Shown here piece after piece: positions 48,892 to 63,399 of a DNA stretch of 64,000 nucleotides. Below the pieces are notes generated by a model. That model saw only the letters and a program-made list of their open reading frames with translations, was not told the origin of the DNA and did no database searches. The first letter of the stretch is position 1, and each line of letters starts with the position of its first letter. The translations under genes were made by a program, and so were the position numbers. The DNA is taken from assembly GCA_022393335.1 (NCBI GenBank), contig JAJEKB010000450.1, positions 1-64,000 of the forward strand, given 5' to 3'. This DNA is from Macrotrachela quadricornifera. Its lineage: Eukaryota; Rotifera; Eurotatoria; Philodinida; Philodinidae.

Positions 48892-51800
48892 ATGAATGAT
48901 TCATATGACATACCGAGTGAGCCTCGTCTCTCAAATACTCTTTGTCTTAGTCGACCAACACCGCAATCAAGAACGAAAATGAAACAAAAAAAAAGATTAG
49001 CACCATTGCCTGTTGATACAACATCAATTTGTCTTAGTCTTGATGATACTATGCCACTCGATAGTAAGCAATAATTATTATTTATTTTATCATTATTATT
49101 ATAGCATATATGTCAATTATAGTACAATAGTTTTCACATATAAATGTCATAAGAGTCAACTTAATAGTCTCTTCTTTTTTTTTATTACTTCGTGTCCTCT
49201 AATAAAAATTTTAAATTATGTGATACAAATTTCTGTGAGTTCTTTTTGCCCTTAAATCAAATTTTGTTATTTGTTAAATGAATCGATGATTCACACTGAA
49301 TGACTTCGTATTGCAATGAAACTTGAGCATTTTCAATTAAGTTTTAATGAGACTACTAGAACACTTAGTATAGATATGTGTTTAAGATAAGACTAAAATA
49401 GAAGATTGATGTTAGACATTTATATGAAAACAATAAAATATGTCATTCATGGCATTGTCAATGTACTCCAACATATTCTACGAATAGATATAAAAGAAGT
49501 TTGATGTCGTACCGATCTATTTGTTAGTTTTCTTATTGATATAATATGTCATATTAATTCGAAATTAGATCAATTTGACTTACTTGGCCAGAGACAGGAA
49601 GGTACTTTTCATATTATTTTGCATTTCTATTCTATAGGCAAATAGTTCAATAAATAATAGCAGTATATTCATATTTTAAACAGAAAAATATTATTTATTT
49701 ATAATTCGATGTGATAGAACTCTTATAACTTTTTAGTTGATTGTCTTATATTCGACTGTATATTCACATTTGATGATATGACTGACAATTGATAAGAATA
49801 GGAGAAGTCAAAAATTCTAGCAAATAGTTTCGAAGTAACAATTCAACATGTTTTGAAGGTACGAAATGGAATAATGAAGAAGAAGCGAGTTTAGCTTGGA
49901 GATTAGTGTCACAACTATTTATAATCACAATTATGAAAATTCACTTATTTGTATTAGTACAGTTTTGTAACAAAGTAGTGACTGATATTAGTAACATCCA
50001 AAAGCATATCAACATATGATGTGAAAATTCTTTGTATTTTGACGACTAAAATGAGAATAACATAACGAAATATATAAACTCAATAAAATTGTTTACAAAC
50101 TGAAAGATGAATGTTTTACTACTGAGAGATAGTTCAGTTGAGACTTACGAACTTATGTTTGATAGATCCCTTCCAATATGTTCTTGCTATTAGCCATACT
50201 CTATTCGAATCATCTACTGTCTATACATCTTATAAATGAAACCACTATTGAAAATCGGCTAGTCCGTTACCTCGTTACTCTATTTTCTCTGCTAGTTGAA
50301 TTTATGAGAAAACCGTTTCAAGTGATGAATCTTTGTTTGTTAACGAAATATAAGCATGAGAAACACTCGTAGAACTTTATAAACCGTTTTTCACTCTAAC
50401 AAAATTTTCGTCAACAACTTTTCTTATCTATTTAAATTATACAACATTTTGCATTGTCTATAAAGGATAACTTTTTCTATTTCCATACATTCGAGTTTTT
50501 GAAACGAATATATTCTAGTAAATTTATTCGATATATACGTATCAGAATTTTCGCTGAAAATTTTCTTAATTTAGAAAACCAGCCTATGTAGATCTAAAGA
50601 TATATCTCATATTCGTTACTCATAGATTAGTAGATCAAAATGAAAAAAATGATTGATCAATTGAAATAATCTTACCTTCAGTAGTTTTGTCGAAAAATTC
50701 GATGAATATAATATCTTCCGCTTAGAAACTGCATCTATTTTGAACTAAGTAAATTCCAGTATAATCCTATCGTAGTAGTATCGATATTCAAATCGGAGGG
50801 TTAAAGTCCAATCTGATTTTATATATGATTTAATTACAACAGAATTTTAAAAGAATAGTATAAATTAGTTCTTAATGTGAATTGCGTAAAATTAAAAACA
50901 GTTTTTGTATCTTTGGATTAAAAACTTATCATGACTGATCGTGATCGAACTTTGATCAAGATCAATGTTATGGTCATGACATTTTCTTTAGAAATATAGC
51001 TACGGTTGTGACCCAATCATCACTATGAATCATAATAGTCACGTGTAACTCGTGCTTAATACTTCCTTGATTGAAAGTTATGCTTAACAAATAGTTTTTA
51101 TTGTAAGAAATCTACTCAATCGAATATTAAAAAAAAATGAAGTTCTATAATTTCTATTCTCTATACTGTAATCTACCTTTTTTTCTAATTCAAATGTTTC
51201 ATACATTATTGTCTTTAAATTAGATTCAATTAATGATACTAATCCAAATATTTATTCAACTCCACAATTAGTTGAACAATCCGTCCAATATGTAAATGAA
51301 CCAATCCTATCAAATAATCCTACAATTGACGAATTTTATGTAATGCCTCGTCAAGAAAATTTACCTATATGTGATACATACAATATCTTAACAGCATCTT
51401 CACAAGATAATAATTCGATCATTTCTTCAGATACTGCTCAATTTTATGCTACACCACCGACATTTGCAAAAAATTTTGTTCTAGAATCTAATTTATCATT
51501 TGATGATAGTCAAGATGTTCCAAATATTTCACTTGATTCTGTACCTGATTTAATCAATGATACTTCAACAACAAATGATATTTATTATTCTTATCCTGAG
51601 CAACAAATTCTTTCGGTAAACAAATGTCCTTTTTTTTCTTTCTTTTCAATTGAATATTTCTCTTTTGTATAAACAAAAAAAAAAAGATATATAATTAGAC
51701 ACTAAATGGATTTTTTACATGATAGGAATGAAAGAAAAAAAAAAGATATAATGAGTCAGAAAAGTATGCACTGATATATTGCGCTGATTTGTTTCTATTT

Positions 51801-54800
51801 TATTGCTCGCTGTTTCCTTTTTTGTTTTTGTGTGTGCATATTTGAAAAAAAAAATGATTATTAATTCGTATGAGGTAATTTTATATTAATTAAATATATA
51901 TATAAATTTGTATTTTTTTAGCAAAATCAAAAACTTGTAAATAATATTAATAATGAGAATAAAGATGTATTTATTTCAAAATTAAATCACGTCATTAAAC
52001 AACAAATTAATAATCAACAACAAATTCCTCGAACAATAAAAAAAGATGAAGCAAAAAATTAGTAAATTAATTATTTTTTTTTTACGTAGAAGAAAATATT
52101 TTAAATAAAAAACTATATATTTATTTTAGTTATTCAATAGAATTACCAGTAGAAGATAAACATCCACTTATTTCATCATTAATTAATGATTTTGTAGCTA
52201 CATCTATAGATAATAATGGTGTTTCAATTGAATCAGGTATATATTAGAAAAAAAAAATATTTCAAGATAAATTTTTATATTTAATTTAAGATAAAACAAC
52301 TGATTATCTTGATATTGTTCGACAAAATTTAAGTAATACACGATGCGCCGATTGTGATTGTGAACATCCAACAATTGCTATTATGTCATGGCTTTTAGTT
52401 ATATGTAAAAAATGCGCTGGTAATTATTAATTTTTTTATATTTATTCTATAAATTATATTTCTTTTGTTTTAAAGCTATTCATAATGTTTTAACATCTGA
52501 TTTTCTTCGTTTACAATCACTTATAACAATAACATGCGATCCTGATTTGATTGATTTATTACATGATTATGGAAATAAATATTCAAATAATTTATTAGAA
52601 AATAATTCTTTAGGAATATTAAAACCAAATTATAATTCAACACAATTTGAACGTGAACAGTATATAAGAAAAAAATATTTAGATAAACTTTATCTTCAAA
52701 CATTACAAATAAATAATAAAAATACATTTACACAAGATGAACTTAATGAATTGTTATATGAAAATGTTGAAACATCAGATTATGGTAAAACAATACATTT
52801 AATTATGTTAGGTGCAAATCCAAATTATTCACAAAAAATGTTTGCTGTAGCTGATCATGCTAAAAGACATCAACAAATGAAACAAATGAAAATTATTCTA
52901 GCTAATGGAGGTTAATATTATTTAATTAGATTTATTTTTAGATGTATGAAAAGAATAATAAAGGACAAATATATCTGATACCTACTTAAGAACAGTTGTA
53001 TTAGTTAGAATAATACATAATAGGGAGAGAGAGAATCTTTTTCTAGAAAAAGTTAGTTTGATATCTCCATATCAAAAATACAATTTCTATTTTATGAAAG
53101 ATTTCGTAGTCACGCTGTGTTATGTGTGCATGTCGTATTGCATTCCATTGATCAAAACTTAGAAGAAGTTTTCTGCTTGAAAATTATATGAACTGGTAAT
53201 GTCATATAGCATCGAATACAAGGAAGTGCAGATTTGACATCTTCATTAACTGTCAGAACCTCTCACCATAAGCATCTTCAGCACTTTTTCCAGTACTTTA
53301 TGACAAAATTTTATGCTTAAATGTCGACGAAGTAATTGCTCTATCTAAAGATCAAATTTTCCTGTGAAGCGTGCGAAGACGATGCCGGAGAGAATATCAG
53401 ATGTGCACTTTCTTCCTTGATCGAATACTTTTTTCATTAGAGATTATTAATAGTTCAATATCCATTTTAAGATTTCACTAAATATATTGATATATACAAC
53501 AAATTTGTTCGAACGAGACATATACTAGGTCAAGAAATTTCCCAAGTCTCTTCAAATCTTTTGTCCAATATGCATATAAATGTCATTAAGTGGATAGTCA
53601 TTGAAAGTGAAAATGGAAAAAAAATTGTTCGAATCATTACAGTAAGAAAGAAGTTTTAGTAATGCATAAGAAAACTGTTTAAAATTTGTTCACTATAGAT
53701 CTGAAAGCAAGAAATAGAGCACCTAGAGTTACATGAAAAAATAGTATAAATATTCAGAATAAAACTCTACCTTCTAGGTCGAATCTTGACTTAATAATAA
53801 TGAGTTATTCTTTTAATCATTTCATAAAAAATTTTGAAACTTCCTCATTGTTCTTCTACGTTTTTTTGTCTCCTATACTTTATTCGACACGTGAGATAAA
53901 AAAAACAAACGTGAATAAATAATTTCATATCAGTTAACAACTATTTTTATTCTTTTGTTTCAATTGAAAAAAAATATTGTTCTGTTTCTTTTATAGAACA
54001 TTTTTCGATACATCATAAGATGATTAATCATAAACGTAAATAGAAGAAATGTATGACCCATATGATCTCTTCTATTTTTAAAAATTTTATTTTTTTGAAT
54101 AAACAAATGAAAAACAAAACTTTCAAATAATTAAATCTTCTCTTATTTTAAAAATCTGTTGATATAATAATATTTTTTTTAATATTTTAGGCTTATCTGA
54201 ATTTGATTTAATGAAAACGAATGCTGATGATATGAATCTACCACCATATGAAACAATAATTCATTTAGTAACAAAACATGGAATATTAAAAGAATTTTTA
54301 ACACGTTATGAAAGTGATCGTATTAAAATATATTCAATAGGAAATACATATGATAAACATCATAATTATCAAAATGCTCGATATTTATTTGAAATTGATT
54401 TAAATAATGTTCTTGCTATATGTAATCAATCAATAAATTCTATATCATTAAAATCTCGTTCAACAAATATTCCAACAATAAATACAAATAGTCAATGTAT
54501 ATTAATTGTTGATGAACAAACATCATTTAATGAATATGTATGGATATTTCCAAATGAACTTGAACGTGCTTTATGGATACGTGAATTATTAAAACGACAA
54601 TATTCATATCATCAATTAATTTATTCAGATTATATATTATTAACTAAAATAAATGTACAAGAAGGTATTAATGCTGAAAAACAACAAGTTATTGCATTAG
54701 TTTATCCTGGAAGATTTGTTATATGTTCAGATACAATATTTGACGAAGTTGATCTAAGAAAATATTGTAATTTAAGTAAATATTTTATTTAAATAATTTT

Positions 54801-57800
54801 TTTTTATTAAAAAATTTATATTAATTAAATATTTTATTTAGCTTATCAAAAAAGTGTTGAATTTACAGGTGTTGTTTTATGTCTTGTTTCAAATCGTTTT
54901 CTTTATTTATCATCACCAATATCAAAATTAACAGATATGTTGTATTCATGTCTTCGTGAAGGAACAAAAGTTAAAACATTAACTGATTTAAATTGTCAAA
55001 TATTAACATCACAAAATGTACCTGTTATTGTTGAAAGATTTATTAATTTTATATTTGAACATGGTTTAGAAAGTAAAGGTAAATTAATAAATAATATTAA
55101 CTAGATAAGAAATAATAAATATTGTATTTTATTTTATTTTTCAAAAAGGTATTTATCGTCAAGCTGGACAAGAAACAAAAATAAAACAATTATTAAATGA
55201 ATTTCTTGAAGATCCATTTAATAATTCATTAACACGTGAAAATTATACTGAACATGATGTAGCTAATGGTTTAAAACGTTTTTTACGTCAATTAGATACA
55301 CCTTTATTAGGTACACGCCAAAATTATGATGCATGGTTACGTTCAACAGCTGATACAAATACAGCACCTGAACAACTTATTCAATATTATCGTGGTTTAC
55401 TTGTTGATTTAAAACAAAATTATCCAATTCATTATGCAATATTAAGAAAAATGTTATTACATATTCAAACTGTTGCTATGTTATCTGATAGAAATGGAAT
55501 GACTTTATCAAATCTTGTTTCAACATTTGCACCATGTATTATATCACAAGCAGTACCACCACCATTACCGCCACCATTATCAACAACAACGACAACACCA
55601 ATAAATATTTATGTAAATGAACCACGTGAACGTCGTGGAAAGTCATTAGATGATACTGATATGAATTATTCAAAAAGTTTAGAAGATAATATTTTATTAG
55701 ATGATGATAGTGATGAAACACAAGATTCCCTTGGTCTTTTACTAAATACTTCATCACCAGCAAAACTTAAAAGAAATCAATCACTTCAATGTAAGAATTT
55801 TATTTTTTCTATAATAGTACTATAACTATTAACAGAATTTTTAAAGAAAGTATTTTAATATAAAAAAAAAATGTTTATAATTTGTAAACGAAAAGCCGTA
55901 GCAACTTCCGCTTTTTGTCACTCAATAGAGTACACGTTGAAGTATAAGTTAATATATATGTCGCAGGATAAATTAAAATAAATTTTTGTTTCGCTTATTT
56001 CTTAAGTAAAACATGCATATTCTTTTTGTGTGTAGGATAAGGTTGAGAGTATGTGAGGGTGAGGGTGTAACGATGAGAATGGTGGAGTATGTAGGTCAAT
56101 TTGAGGCTGGCGTTGAGGGTGAGAACGTGATAGTGAGAATGATCATGATTTTCTTCTTTTCGCCCTCGCATTCACATCTATTCATTCAATTTCACCTTCA
56201 TCCTCACTGTCACAACCGCGCTCCCACATACTCTCACCTTCATCCTACGCGAAATAAGAACCCACAAGTTTTATCAAAAAATAAACGAAAAAAAAATTTA
56301 TTTTAATTTCCTCTAGTTCAAATTAAAATTTTAATCGGAACTAGGACAGTTTTAAATTGAGCTGAATTTTAATTTATCCTGCGACGTATATATGTGTGAA
56401 TGTAGAAAAAGGGGATGCTCTCTCAAAATATTTTACTAGATTAATTTTAATAGACGAAGTTAAGAAAGAAATAAAAATGAGCAAACTGTAAGAGAATAGC
56501 ATTTTCTTCCTCATATGTTTGTACCGATGGATTCAATATGAAATGATACTTTATCATCAAAATAAGCACTTTCATATTGATTAGTATAGTTGAAAGATTA
56601 TATTTTGATTGGTTTTTTCTTTTTTCCCATCGAAAAGTATCTTATGTGTACCTGCTATCTTAAACAATGTTTAGCATTTCGAAAATACAAAATCTCAAAT
56701 TTGTTTAAATAATATTTTAAAGAGAATTATACGAACCATAAATTTAGTAAAAAACAATTTTAAAAGATAAATTTAAGAAAATATTTTCCTCTTACACATA
56801 CATATACATAAAAATTTCGATAGAAGTATTTTGATGAGAGAAAGAACTTTACTAGTCACATTGTACATATTCTGTGTCTTCTCTTCTTCCTTAGTTACAT
56901 CATTAATTCATAAATATCTCCTTTTTTCTTTGTTCACGTATAAAAAGATATATGTAGAAGTACAGAAATTGTAAAAAATAAAAGATTATTTTCGTATAAA
57001 TCATTTATTTACTTTAAAGAATAAAATTAAAATATAAATAAAAATATTTTTAGCTCCTCGTCTATCTATGATATCAACTCCATCACCACCATCTCGTTTT
57101 CCACTTTCATCATCATATGTTCGTGTAATTCCATCAATACAAGCTGATCTTGAAATAATGAATAATCTTTGTCAATATTATTGTGATTTATTTGATAATA
57201 GTATAGATGAAATTGAACATGAAAAAAAATGTATTGAAACATTATTATCACTTCGAAATAATCAATGTCAACCACGTAAATTAAATGGTACAATGGTTTC
57301 TGTTTATTTTGAATCACGTGCTGATGAATTAAATGGTTATGCAATAAATATTTTAGAACATGAAACAACAGCTAATGATGTTATTGAAAAATTATTAAAA
57401 CAAATACATAAACATGATTGTTTTTTTTGGGCTTTATTTGAAGTTATTATTGATCAAAATCTTGAACGACCAATGTATTCATCAGAAAATATATCAGATG
57501 TTTTAAATCGTTATAAAAATACTTTACCACAAGAATTAAATCGACAAGCAACATTTGTTGTTAAACTTAATTATGTACAATTTGAAAAGGAACGTTTAAA
57601 ACAACAACAACATGATTTATCATCTATTGAATGTGAATATTTTGATTTAATTAATAAACGTTGGACACCATGTTTATGGATATTTGAAAAAAAAATTGTA
57701 AAATTTTTATAAAAATTTAAAAAAACAAAACAAAATAAAATCTTAATTCTCTTTTTTTTTATTTATTTATTTAGCTTCATATTCATCGATTATCAAATGA

Positions 57801-58320
57801 AAAATCAATGAAATGGAAATCACGTTTTACAAATTCTTCAACACCAAATAATTTAAGTAAAAAAGAATCTACATTAAATTCTAATATAATATCATCTGAT
57901 CAACAAACATTATTATATTCATGGTTTATTGATGATATATATCTTTATATTGGTGCTGATCGTCGAATTGTTAATCCATTTGATATGAATGAATATCGTA
58001 CATTAACTATATTACATATTGATACAATAAATGAATTAACATTTGGTATTCCATTTCGTTTTAATGATCGTCATCAAATGTTTACTTGGTATTTGGAATT
58101 AGTTAGAGTTAATGGACATGATCAATGGACAAGACAAGCATCACATACAATACCTGATGGTGTTAATTATTTACCATTACAAAATTATCATACACCATCG
58201 TCATCATCATCTTCATCAACATTAACACCGTTAAGAAGAAAATCTGAACAAATTAAAACAAAATTAATGGCAAAATCAAGTCATGTTGCATCAAGTTTAG
58301 GTAAACAAATACGAAAATAA
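48892..58320 (+). CDS. ARAP-type ArfGAP/RhoGAP protein with PH and RA domains
   Basis: Eleven exons: 48892-49063, 51224-51615, 51922-52061, 52130-52236, 52291-52419, 52476-52910, 54191-54775, 54842-55078, 55149-55790, 57054-57697, 57775-58320; 1,342 aa. Order: unstructured N-terminus with a Lys/Pro motif; ArfGAP zinc finger Cx2Cx16Cx2C (C289, C292, C309, C312); short ankyrin-like segment (IHLIMLGANPNY); PH-like segments (FNEYVWIFPNELERALWIREL); RhoGAP with GIYRQAG (arginine finger R736) and NGLKRFLRQLDTPLL; a Pro/Ser linker; RA-like domain (VSVYFESRADELN); C-terminal PH (MFTWYLELVRVNGHDQW). This is the ARAP plan, acting at the cell cortex on Arf and Rho GTPases. Unusual: the ArfGAP catalytic Arg is Asn (N317). 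A splice acceptor (TTCTTATAG) abuts the ATG, so upstream exons (e.g. a SAM domain) or a spliced leader are possible. Confidence 0.82.
49064..51223 (+). other. 2.2-kb intron 1 of the ARAP-type gene
   Basis: AT-rich with no supported exon, inverted repeat or RNA gene. It is the longest intron in the window; regulatory content or a decayed insertion is possible. Confidence 0.5.
52911..54190 (+). other. 1.3-kb intron 6 of the ARAP-type gene
   Basis: A stretch near 53200-53420 is less AT-rich than the rest and may be a decayed insertion, but all frames are broken and no terminal repeats were found. Confidence 0.45.
55960..56385. mobile_element. 426-bp MITE/foldback in intron 9 of the ARAP-type gene
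   Basis: Perfect 20-bp terminal inverted repeats GTCGCAGGATAAATTAAAAT at 55960-55979 and 56366-56385. A second, imperfect inverted pair lies inside: TAGGATAAGGTTGAGAGTATG at 56033 and its near-complement at 56225-56247. The centre is G/C-richer than its surroundings, with GAGGGTGAGGGTG on one side and CCTTCATCCTCAC on the other. ATATAT-type flanks on both sides may be the target duplication. No transposase frame; an open frame across it is a by-product. Confidence 0.8.
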
Positions 58321-59564
58321 ATAACCTGTGACGATACGGTGCTATATCAATAAACGAACAACGTTTTCCTTCTTTTTTTTGTTACATTCTTTATTCCTTT
58401 TTTCTTTTTTTTTTTGTATATGAATAAAACTACGCCGTTGTTAGTGCCTGATTTTCATTTTTGTTGTTTGCTCTTTTTTTTTGTGTTTATATAGCTGAAT
58501 GTTGATTTTTCTTGCTCATTTATTCATAAAAAAAAAAATAATTATCGAACATTTTTTTAAATCAAAAAGATCTTAGAACAAAACCAGATGATAAAGTTTT
58601 TTTTTTTTTTGTAGATATGAATGAATAAAAAATTTTTTATATTGATTAATCATAATAACTTTCTATGTAAATAACAAAGATTTCTTCAAATTAAATGTTT
58701 ATTTTTTTCTATTAATAATAAAAGTAAGTATGTCATAAAAAATTATATAATATGTTGATGTTCTTTGAGTTCAAAACAACAAACGAAATCTAATCAATGC
58801 ATCATTACTTTATCGATGTTTTTATTTTTTCTTTCTTTGAAGGTAAAAAGGCAAAAATAACCTCCAAGTGGGTATACTACTGCAACTATTATATAACACA
58901 TTTTTTCGCATTTTTTTATATAACTTGAGTTGACCAAAATTTTGCGCACTTAGAAAAAAACCCAACGACATTATCTATTATTTTCTTCTACTTATAATAT
59001 AATTTCAAAAATTGATTATATAATAACATATTTTTCAATAGAATATGACATCCAATAAGTATCTTATTAATATATAGATTATTTTCTTCTTCACAAAATA
59101 AAAGGTTAGTAGGGGCAAATATAAAATAAAAATTTTAATTACAAACAATTGAAAAGAAAGTTAAAGTTTTTGTTTTCTTATATTTATCATACTATGATTT
59201 TATTTTTTTTTAATATTATTATATAACAAATTTAATGAAGGTCATTCTGATCTTAATGCTTGTGGATGAATTCAGTTACATAAGCATGTCTGTAGCAATC
59301 AGCCGAAGAAGAATATGGCCGAAAACGACAAGCAAATAGAAGAGAAAAGAATAACAACAAAAAAAAGGAAAAAGAAAAGAGAAGTGAAGAACGAGTAATA
59401 GACACTGCTCACGTAATCGGTTGTTTTATATTGAGGTCGAATAACCTTATATATAAGAACTTTTTATTAGTACATAACAGAATAGAACAAAAATAAAGCA
59501 TTGCATAACTATTATTATTATTATTAGTTATATTAATGTTTACTTTAAATGATTTCAGTCAACT
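58321..59564. other. intergenic, ARAP 3' side / LONRF 5' side
   Basis: Contains the 3'UTR of the ARAP-type gene and the LONRF promoter. A TATA-like TTATATATAAG lies at about 59448-59458, roughly 110 nt before the LONRF ATG, but such strings are frequent in this sequence. No other feature was seen. Confidence 0.5.
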
Positions 59565-62500
59565 ATGTTTCCTACAAATAATTATTCAACATTGAGAAAA
59601 ACTCGATCTCGACGTCGAAAATTAAAATTACGAAAATCTTATTTTACACAAATACAAAAAAAGAATCAATTAACAACAATAAAATCAAATATAATAAAAC
59701 GTTTTTATGATATATTAAATAATTTAAAACGTCCTGGAACACGTTTTTTATCTTATACAATAACAGAACTTGAACCTATTTGTCAACAAATAGCTATACA
59801 ACAAATGTCATCAACAACATCAATGAGAATATGTTGTCCATTAGTTTGTATATTTTGTCAAAATTTAATCTATGAACCTTTAACACTTTATTGTGGTCAT
59901 ACATTTTGTAATCAATGTATACAAACAGAAGAATTATCATCAATAATAAATTGTCCACGATGTCCTCAAGATATTCATGAACAAATTCAATCATCTATTA
60001 TACATGCACGAGAAAAATTTTATAAAAAAAATCGTTTAATTAAAGAATTATTTGAACATTCACAAATATTAAAAAAGAAATGTGAAATGATTTTAAAATG
60101 TCATCAAGGACAAATTGAATATTCAAATGAAAATTATCAACAAGCAATAGATATTTATACACAAATAATTGAACAATGTAAGAATAAAAATTTCAAATTT
60201 TCTTTTTTAAATTAATTTTATTTAAATTATAAAGATAATGATGATGATCATCTTATATTATATAATCGTGCTAAAGCATATTTAGCTTTAAAACAATATG
60301 ATCAAGGTCTTAATGATACTACACGAGTTATTACACTTAGACCTCAATGGTTAAAAGTAAGATTTAATTTATTTTTTCAAAAAGAAATGATATACATATT
60401 TGTTTCTTGATTAGGGTTATTTATGTCGAAGTGAAATATTATTTGAAATGAAACAATATGCTGCTGCACTTATGTCATCATTAAAAGCACTTGTAATTAA
60501 TCCTGAAGATCAAACAGGAAAACAAATAATGGCTCGAGTTAGTTATTTAAAAAAAATCATAAAATTATTTATTTTATTTTCTTTTTTTAATATATTCAAG
60601 CATCTTCATGCTGTGTTACATAATAATGATGATAAAGAAACTGCAGCAAAAATAGAATCTGAATTAGAACAATTTAATACAGATTTATTATCAAATGAAA
60701 ATATTCTTGAAACAATAAATTCTGGTAATAAAAAAAAGTTTTCTTAATATATTTACATAGTTTGATATTGTAGAATTTCTAAAGTTGAATTTAATCTTTA
60801 GAAATGTTCTGAATTTCTTTCCTATATATACAATATCCTTTTAATCTTTTGTTTTTGTTTTAAAAAGAATATACAATTGAAAAATTGTGAAAAGCAACTG
60901 AATATTTATTTCTGAAAACAAAATAATAATATGTAAATATTTGTAAATTAATGATAATATTTTTGTAACAAAAATATGAATGAGAAAAAAAGAACAGATG
61001 TCTTTGGGTTTTTTTGTGAAATTAACCTTACAAAGATACATCGGATTTATATAGATTAAAATGATACTTCTTTTTTTATTTCTGCAAATGGTTATATTTA
61101 CATTCTTTCTCTAACATGTAATCTACTGTTGATACATTGATATTCTTGATAAATTCATGTCAAAAGTCACAATATAAGTTCATTTGGTTTTCTAATACTT
61201 TTTGACAATATGAAATGATAAATAAAATAGAAACATGACACATTAATTAATAAGAAATAAATTTTTAGTCATAACATTGATTTTATTATTATTTATTAAT
61301 TAATTAATATTTGAATTATTAATAAATCTATGATTAAATTTTCTTTTAGTAGCAGACAACAATCCATCAACTATGTGTACGATAACAGGTAAGTTTTATT
61401 AAAAATTTAATTGAATAAAATTTCTTTTTTTAATGATATATTTAGAATCATCAAATATTTGTTTATGTTTACAATTTGATTATAAAAATTTTCATCCAAA
61501 AGATTTTGAATGTTCTATATGTGTTAAGTATGTTATAAAATTCTTTTATAATAAAATAAAAATTTTATTTAAGTTTATTATGGTTTCCAATAACAACACC
61601 TTGTGGTCATGTATTTTGTCGTGAATGTCTTATACGTTCTGTTGATAATACTCAAATTCGATGTCCTATATGTAAAAGTTCATTAGATGATGTATAACAA
61701 TTTTTTTATTTATTTTAAATAGAAGAAATATTATAATAATTTTTCTTTTATTTTAGTTTTTTCCCATGTTAATACAATCACATGTAAATAAAACTGAAAT
61801 TATTTCTAAAATAATTGAAAGTTATTTTCCAAATGAATATAATGAACGACGTCTATTATATGAACAAGACAATATTCGAGGGTATATATAAAATAAAGAA
61901 AACAAAAACGAAATTTTTTGTTTTAATTTATTATATTTCTAGTGCTTCACTTCCACAATCATTAATAAATGAGATAAATAGTACAGAATTAATTAGTTTT
62001 GAAGTACCGATATTTGTATGTGTTTTAACATTTCCTAATTGTGTATGTCCATTACATGTATTTGAACCACGTTATCGTTTAATGATGCGACGTACAATTG
62101 AAACAGAATCACGTACATTTGGAATGTGTACATATGATGAACAAACACAGTAAGAATATTTTATTAAAAAGAAAAAAAAATAAATAAAATATTTATTTTT
62201 AATTAATTTTATAGAACATTTGCTGATTATGGAACATTATTATTTATTCGTGGTTTTGTTTTTACACAAGATGGACGTTCAATTGTTGATACAATTGGAC
62301 AACGTCGTTTTCATGTTATTGAACGTGGAATAAAAGATGGATATAGTACAGCTAAAGTTCAACTTATACAAGATCATCAAATTCCACAACATGAATTTAA
62401 TGGTTTGTTTTTAGAATTTTAATATGAAAAAAAAAAGAAACATTTATTCTTTATTATTTTATTTAGATTTATTTCAACTTAATCGTGATACGTATAATCG

Positions 62501-63399
62501 TGTTCAAAATTGGTTTGATCATCTTGATGAACATAGAAAAACAGTGATGATGCGTCAATTAGAAGGATATCCATTATGTGATGATTTAACACAAGACTCA
62601 AGTAATAAGAAATATTTAAATTAATAAAGATTTTTATGAGTTCAATATTTATTAAGTTAAAACTTGTAAAAAAAATTTCTTTTTTTCAATTTTCTAATTA
62701 ATTAATTATTTTAAAAATAGATCCTCTATTATATTCAGCATATTGATCCTTGAAAGAAATTTTTCATCATATTGCTTCATTTTCTTCAATATGCTAATCC
62801 TTTACTGAGTATTATCTTGCTTTATTTGACGTACATGAAATATTAGATTAGTTCATTAACATTGAAGAAAAAAAGTCATGAGAATAAAGAAATAATTTCA
62901 AGAGATAAAATTCATATTCAATTTGATTTGATATATTAAACTTTTTAACATAAAATTTTTATACCATATCTAATGTCTTTATTAGTCCATAAAAACATTT
63001 ATATATTCATATGTCAAAACAATCTCTTCCACAGTTCGAAATTTCAGTATTCAAATCCGTTTTTATAACGTTATTTTGTATTGAAAATATTTTTACGTAT
63101 GCTACAGGCACGTACCCAGAAAATTTCTGAGACAAAGTATGTACGGAACAACAGTATAAATATTTGATTTATTTTTTTTGTACTTTCAATAAAAATATTT
63201 TTTATATGTATGATTTTATTTAGCTGATGGACCTCAATGGGCCTGGATTATGTTAAATTTATTACCAGTTGAACAACTTCTTCAATATACTGCACTTGCT
63301 TCTCGATCGTTTCGTATTCGTTTACAAATGATAAATGATACAATTGATTTTTTACTTAATCAACAACAACAACAAATAACAACCTCATCTGCTGATTAG
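59565..63399 (+). CDS. LONRF: LONRF: RING-TPR-RING-Lon N-domain E3 ligase
   Basis: Twelve exons: 59565-60177, 60235-60356, 60415-60537, 60601-60724, 61350-61388, 61446-61527, 61574-61691, 61757-61881, 61943-62149, 62215-62402, 62467-62601, 63224-63399; 683 aa. Order: basic N-terminus; RING 1 (C95-C133, CIFCQ..CGHTFCNQCI..CPRC); TPR-like helices (GQIEYSNENYQQAIDIYTQI, LYNRAKAYLALKQYDQGL); RING 2 (C363-C401, CSICV..CGHVFCRECLI..CPICK); Lon protease N-terminal (substrate-binding) domain with ELISFEVPIFVCVLTFPN, CPLHVFEPRYRLMMRR and IGQRRFHVIER; and a C-terminal GPQWAWIMLNLLPV helix pair. Architecture and length match animal LONRF1-3, ubiquitin ligases of damaged-protein quality control. TTTCAG lies 6 nt before the ATG. 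Confidence 0.93.

Noticed and set aside
53100..53430. Less AT-rich block in an ARAP intron, possible decayed coding insertion
   Set aside because: All six frames contain several stops and nothing recognisable remains.
56013..56306. 97-codon open frame on the plus strand
   Set aside because: It runs through both arms of the foldback element; its residues mirror the inverted G-rich/C-rich strands and match no protein pattern.
55539..57368. Antisense frames rich in His, Leu and Val (55539-55763 and 57066-57368)
   Set aside because: Complements of ARAP coding exons; no start context, splice partner or domain.
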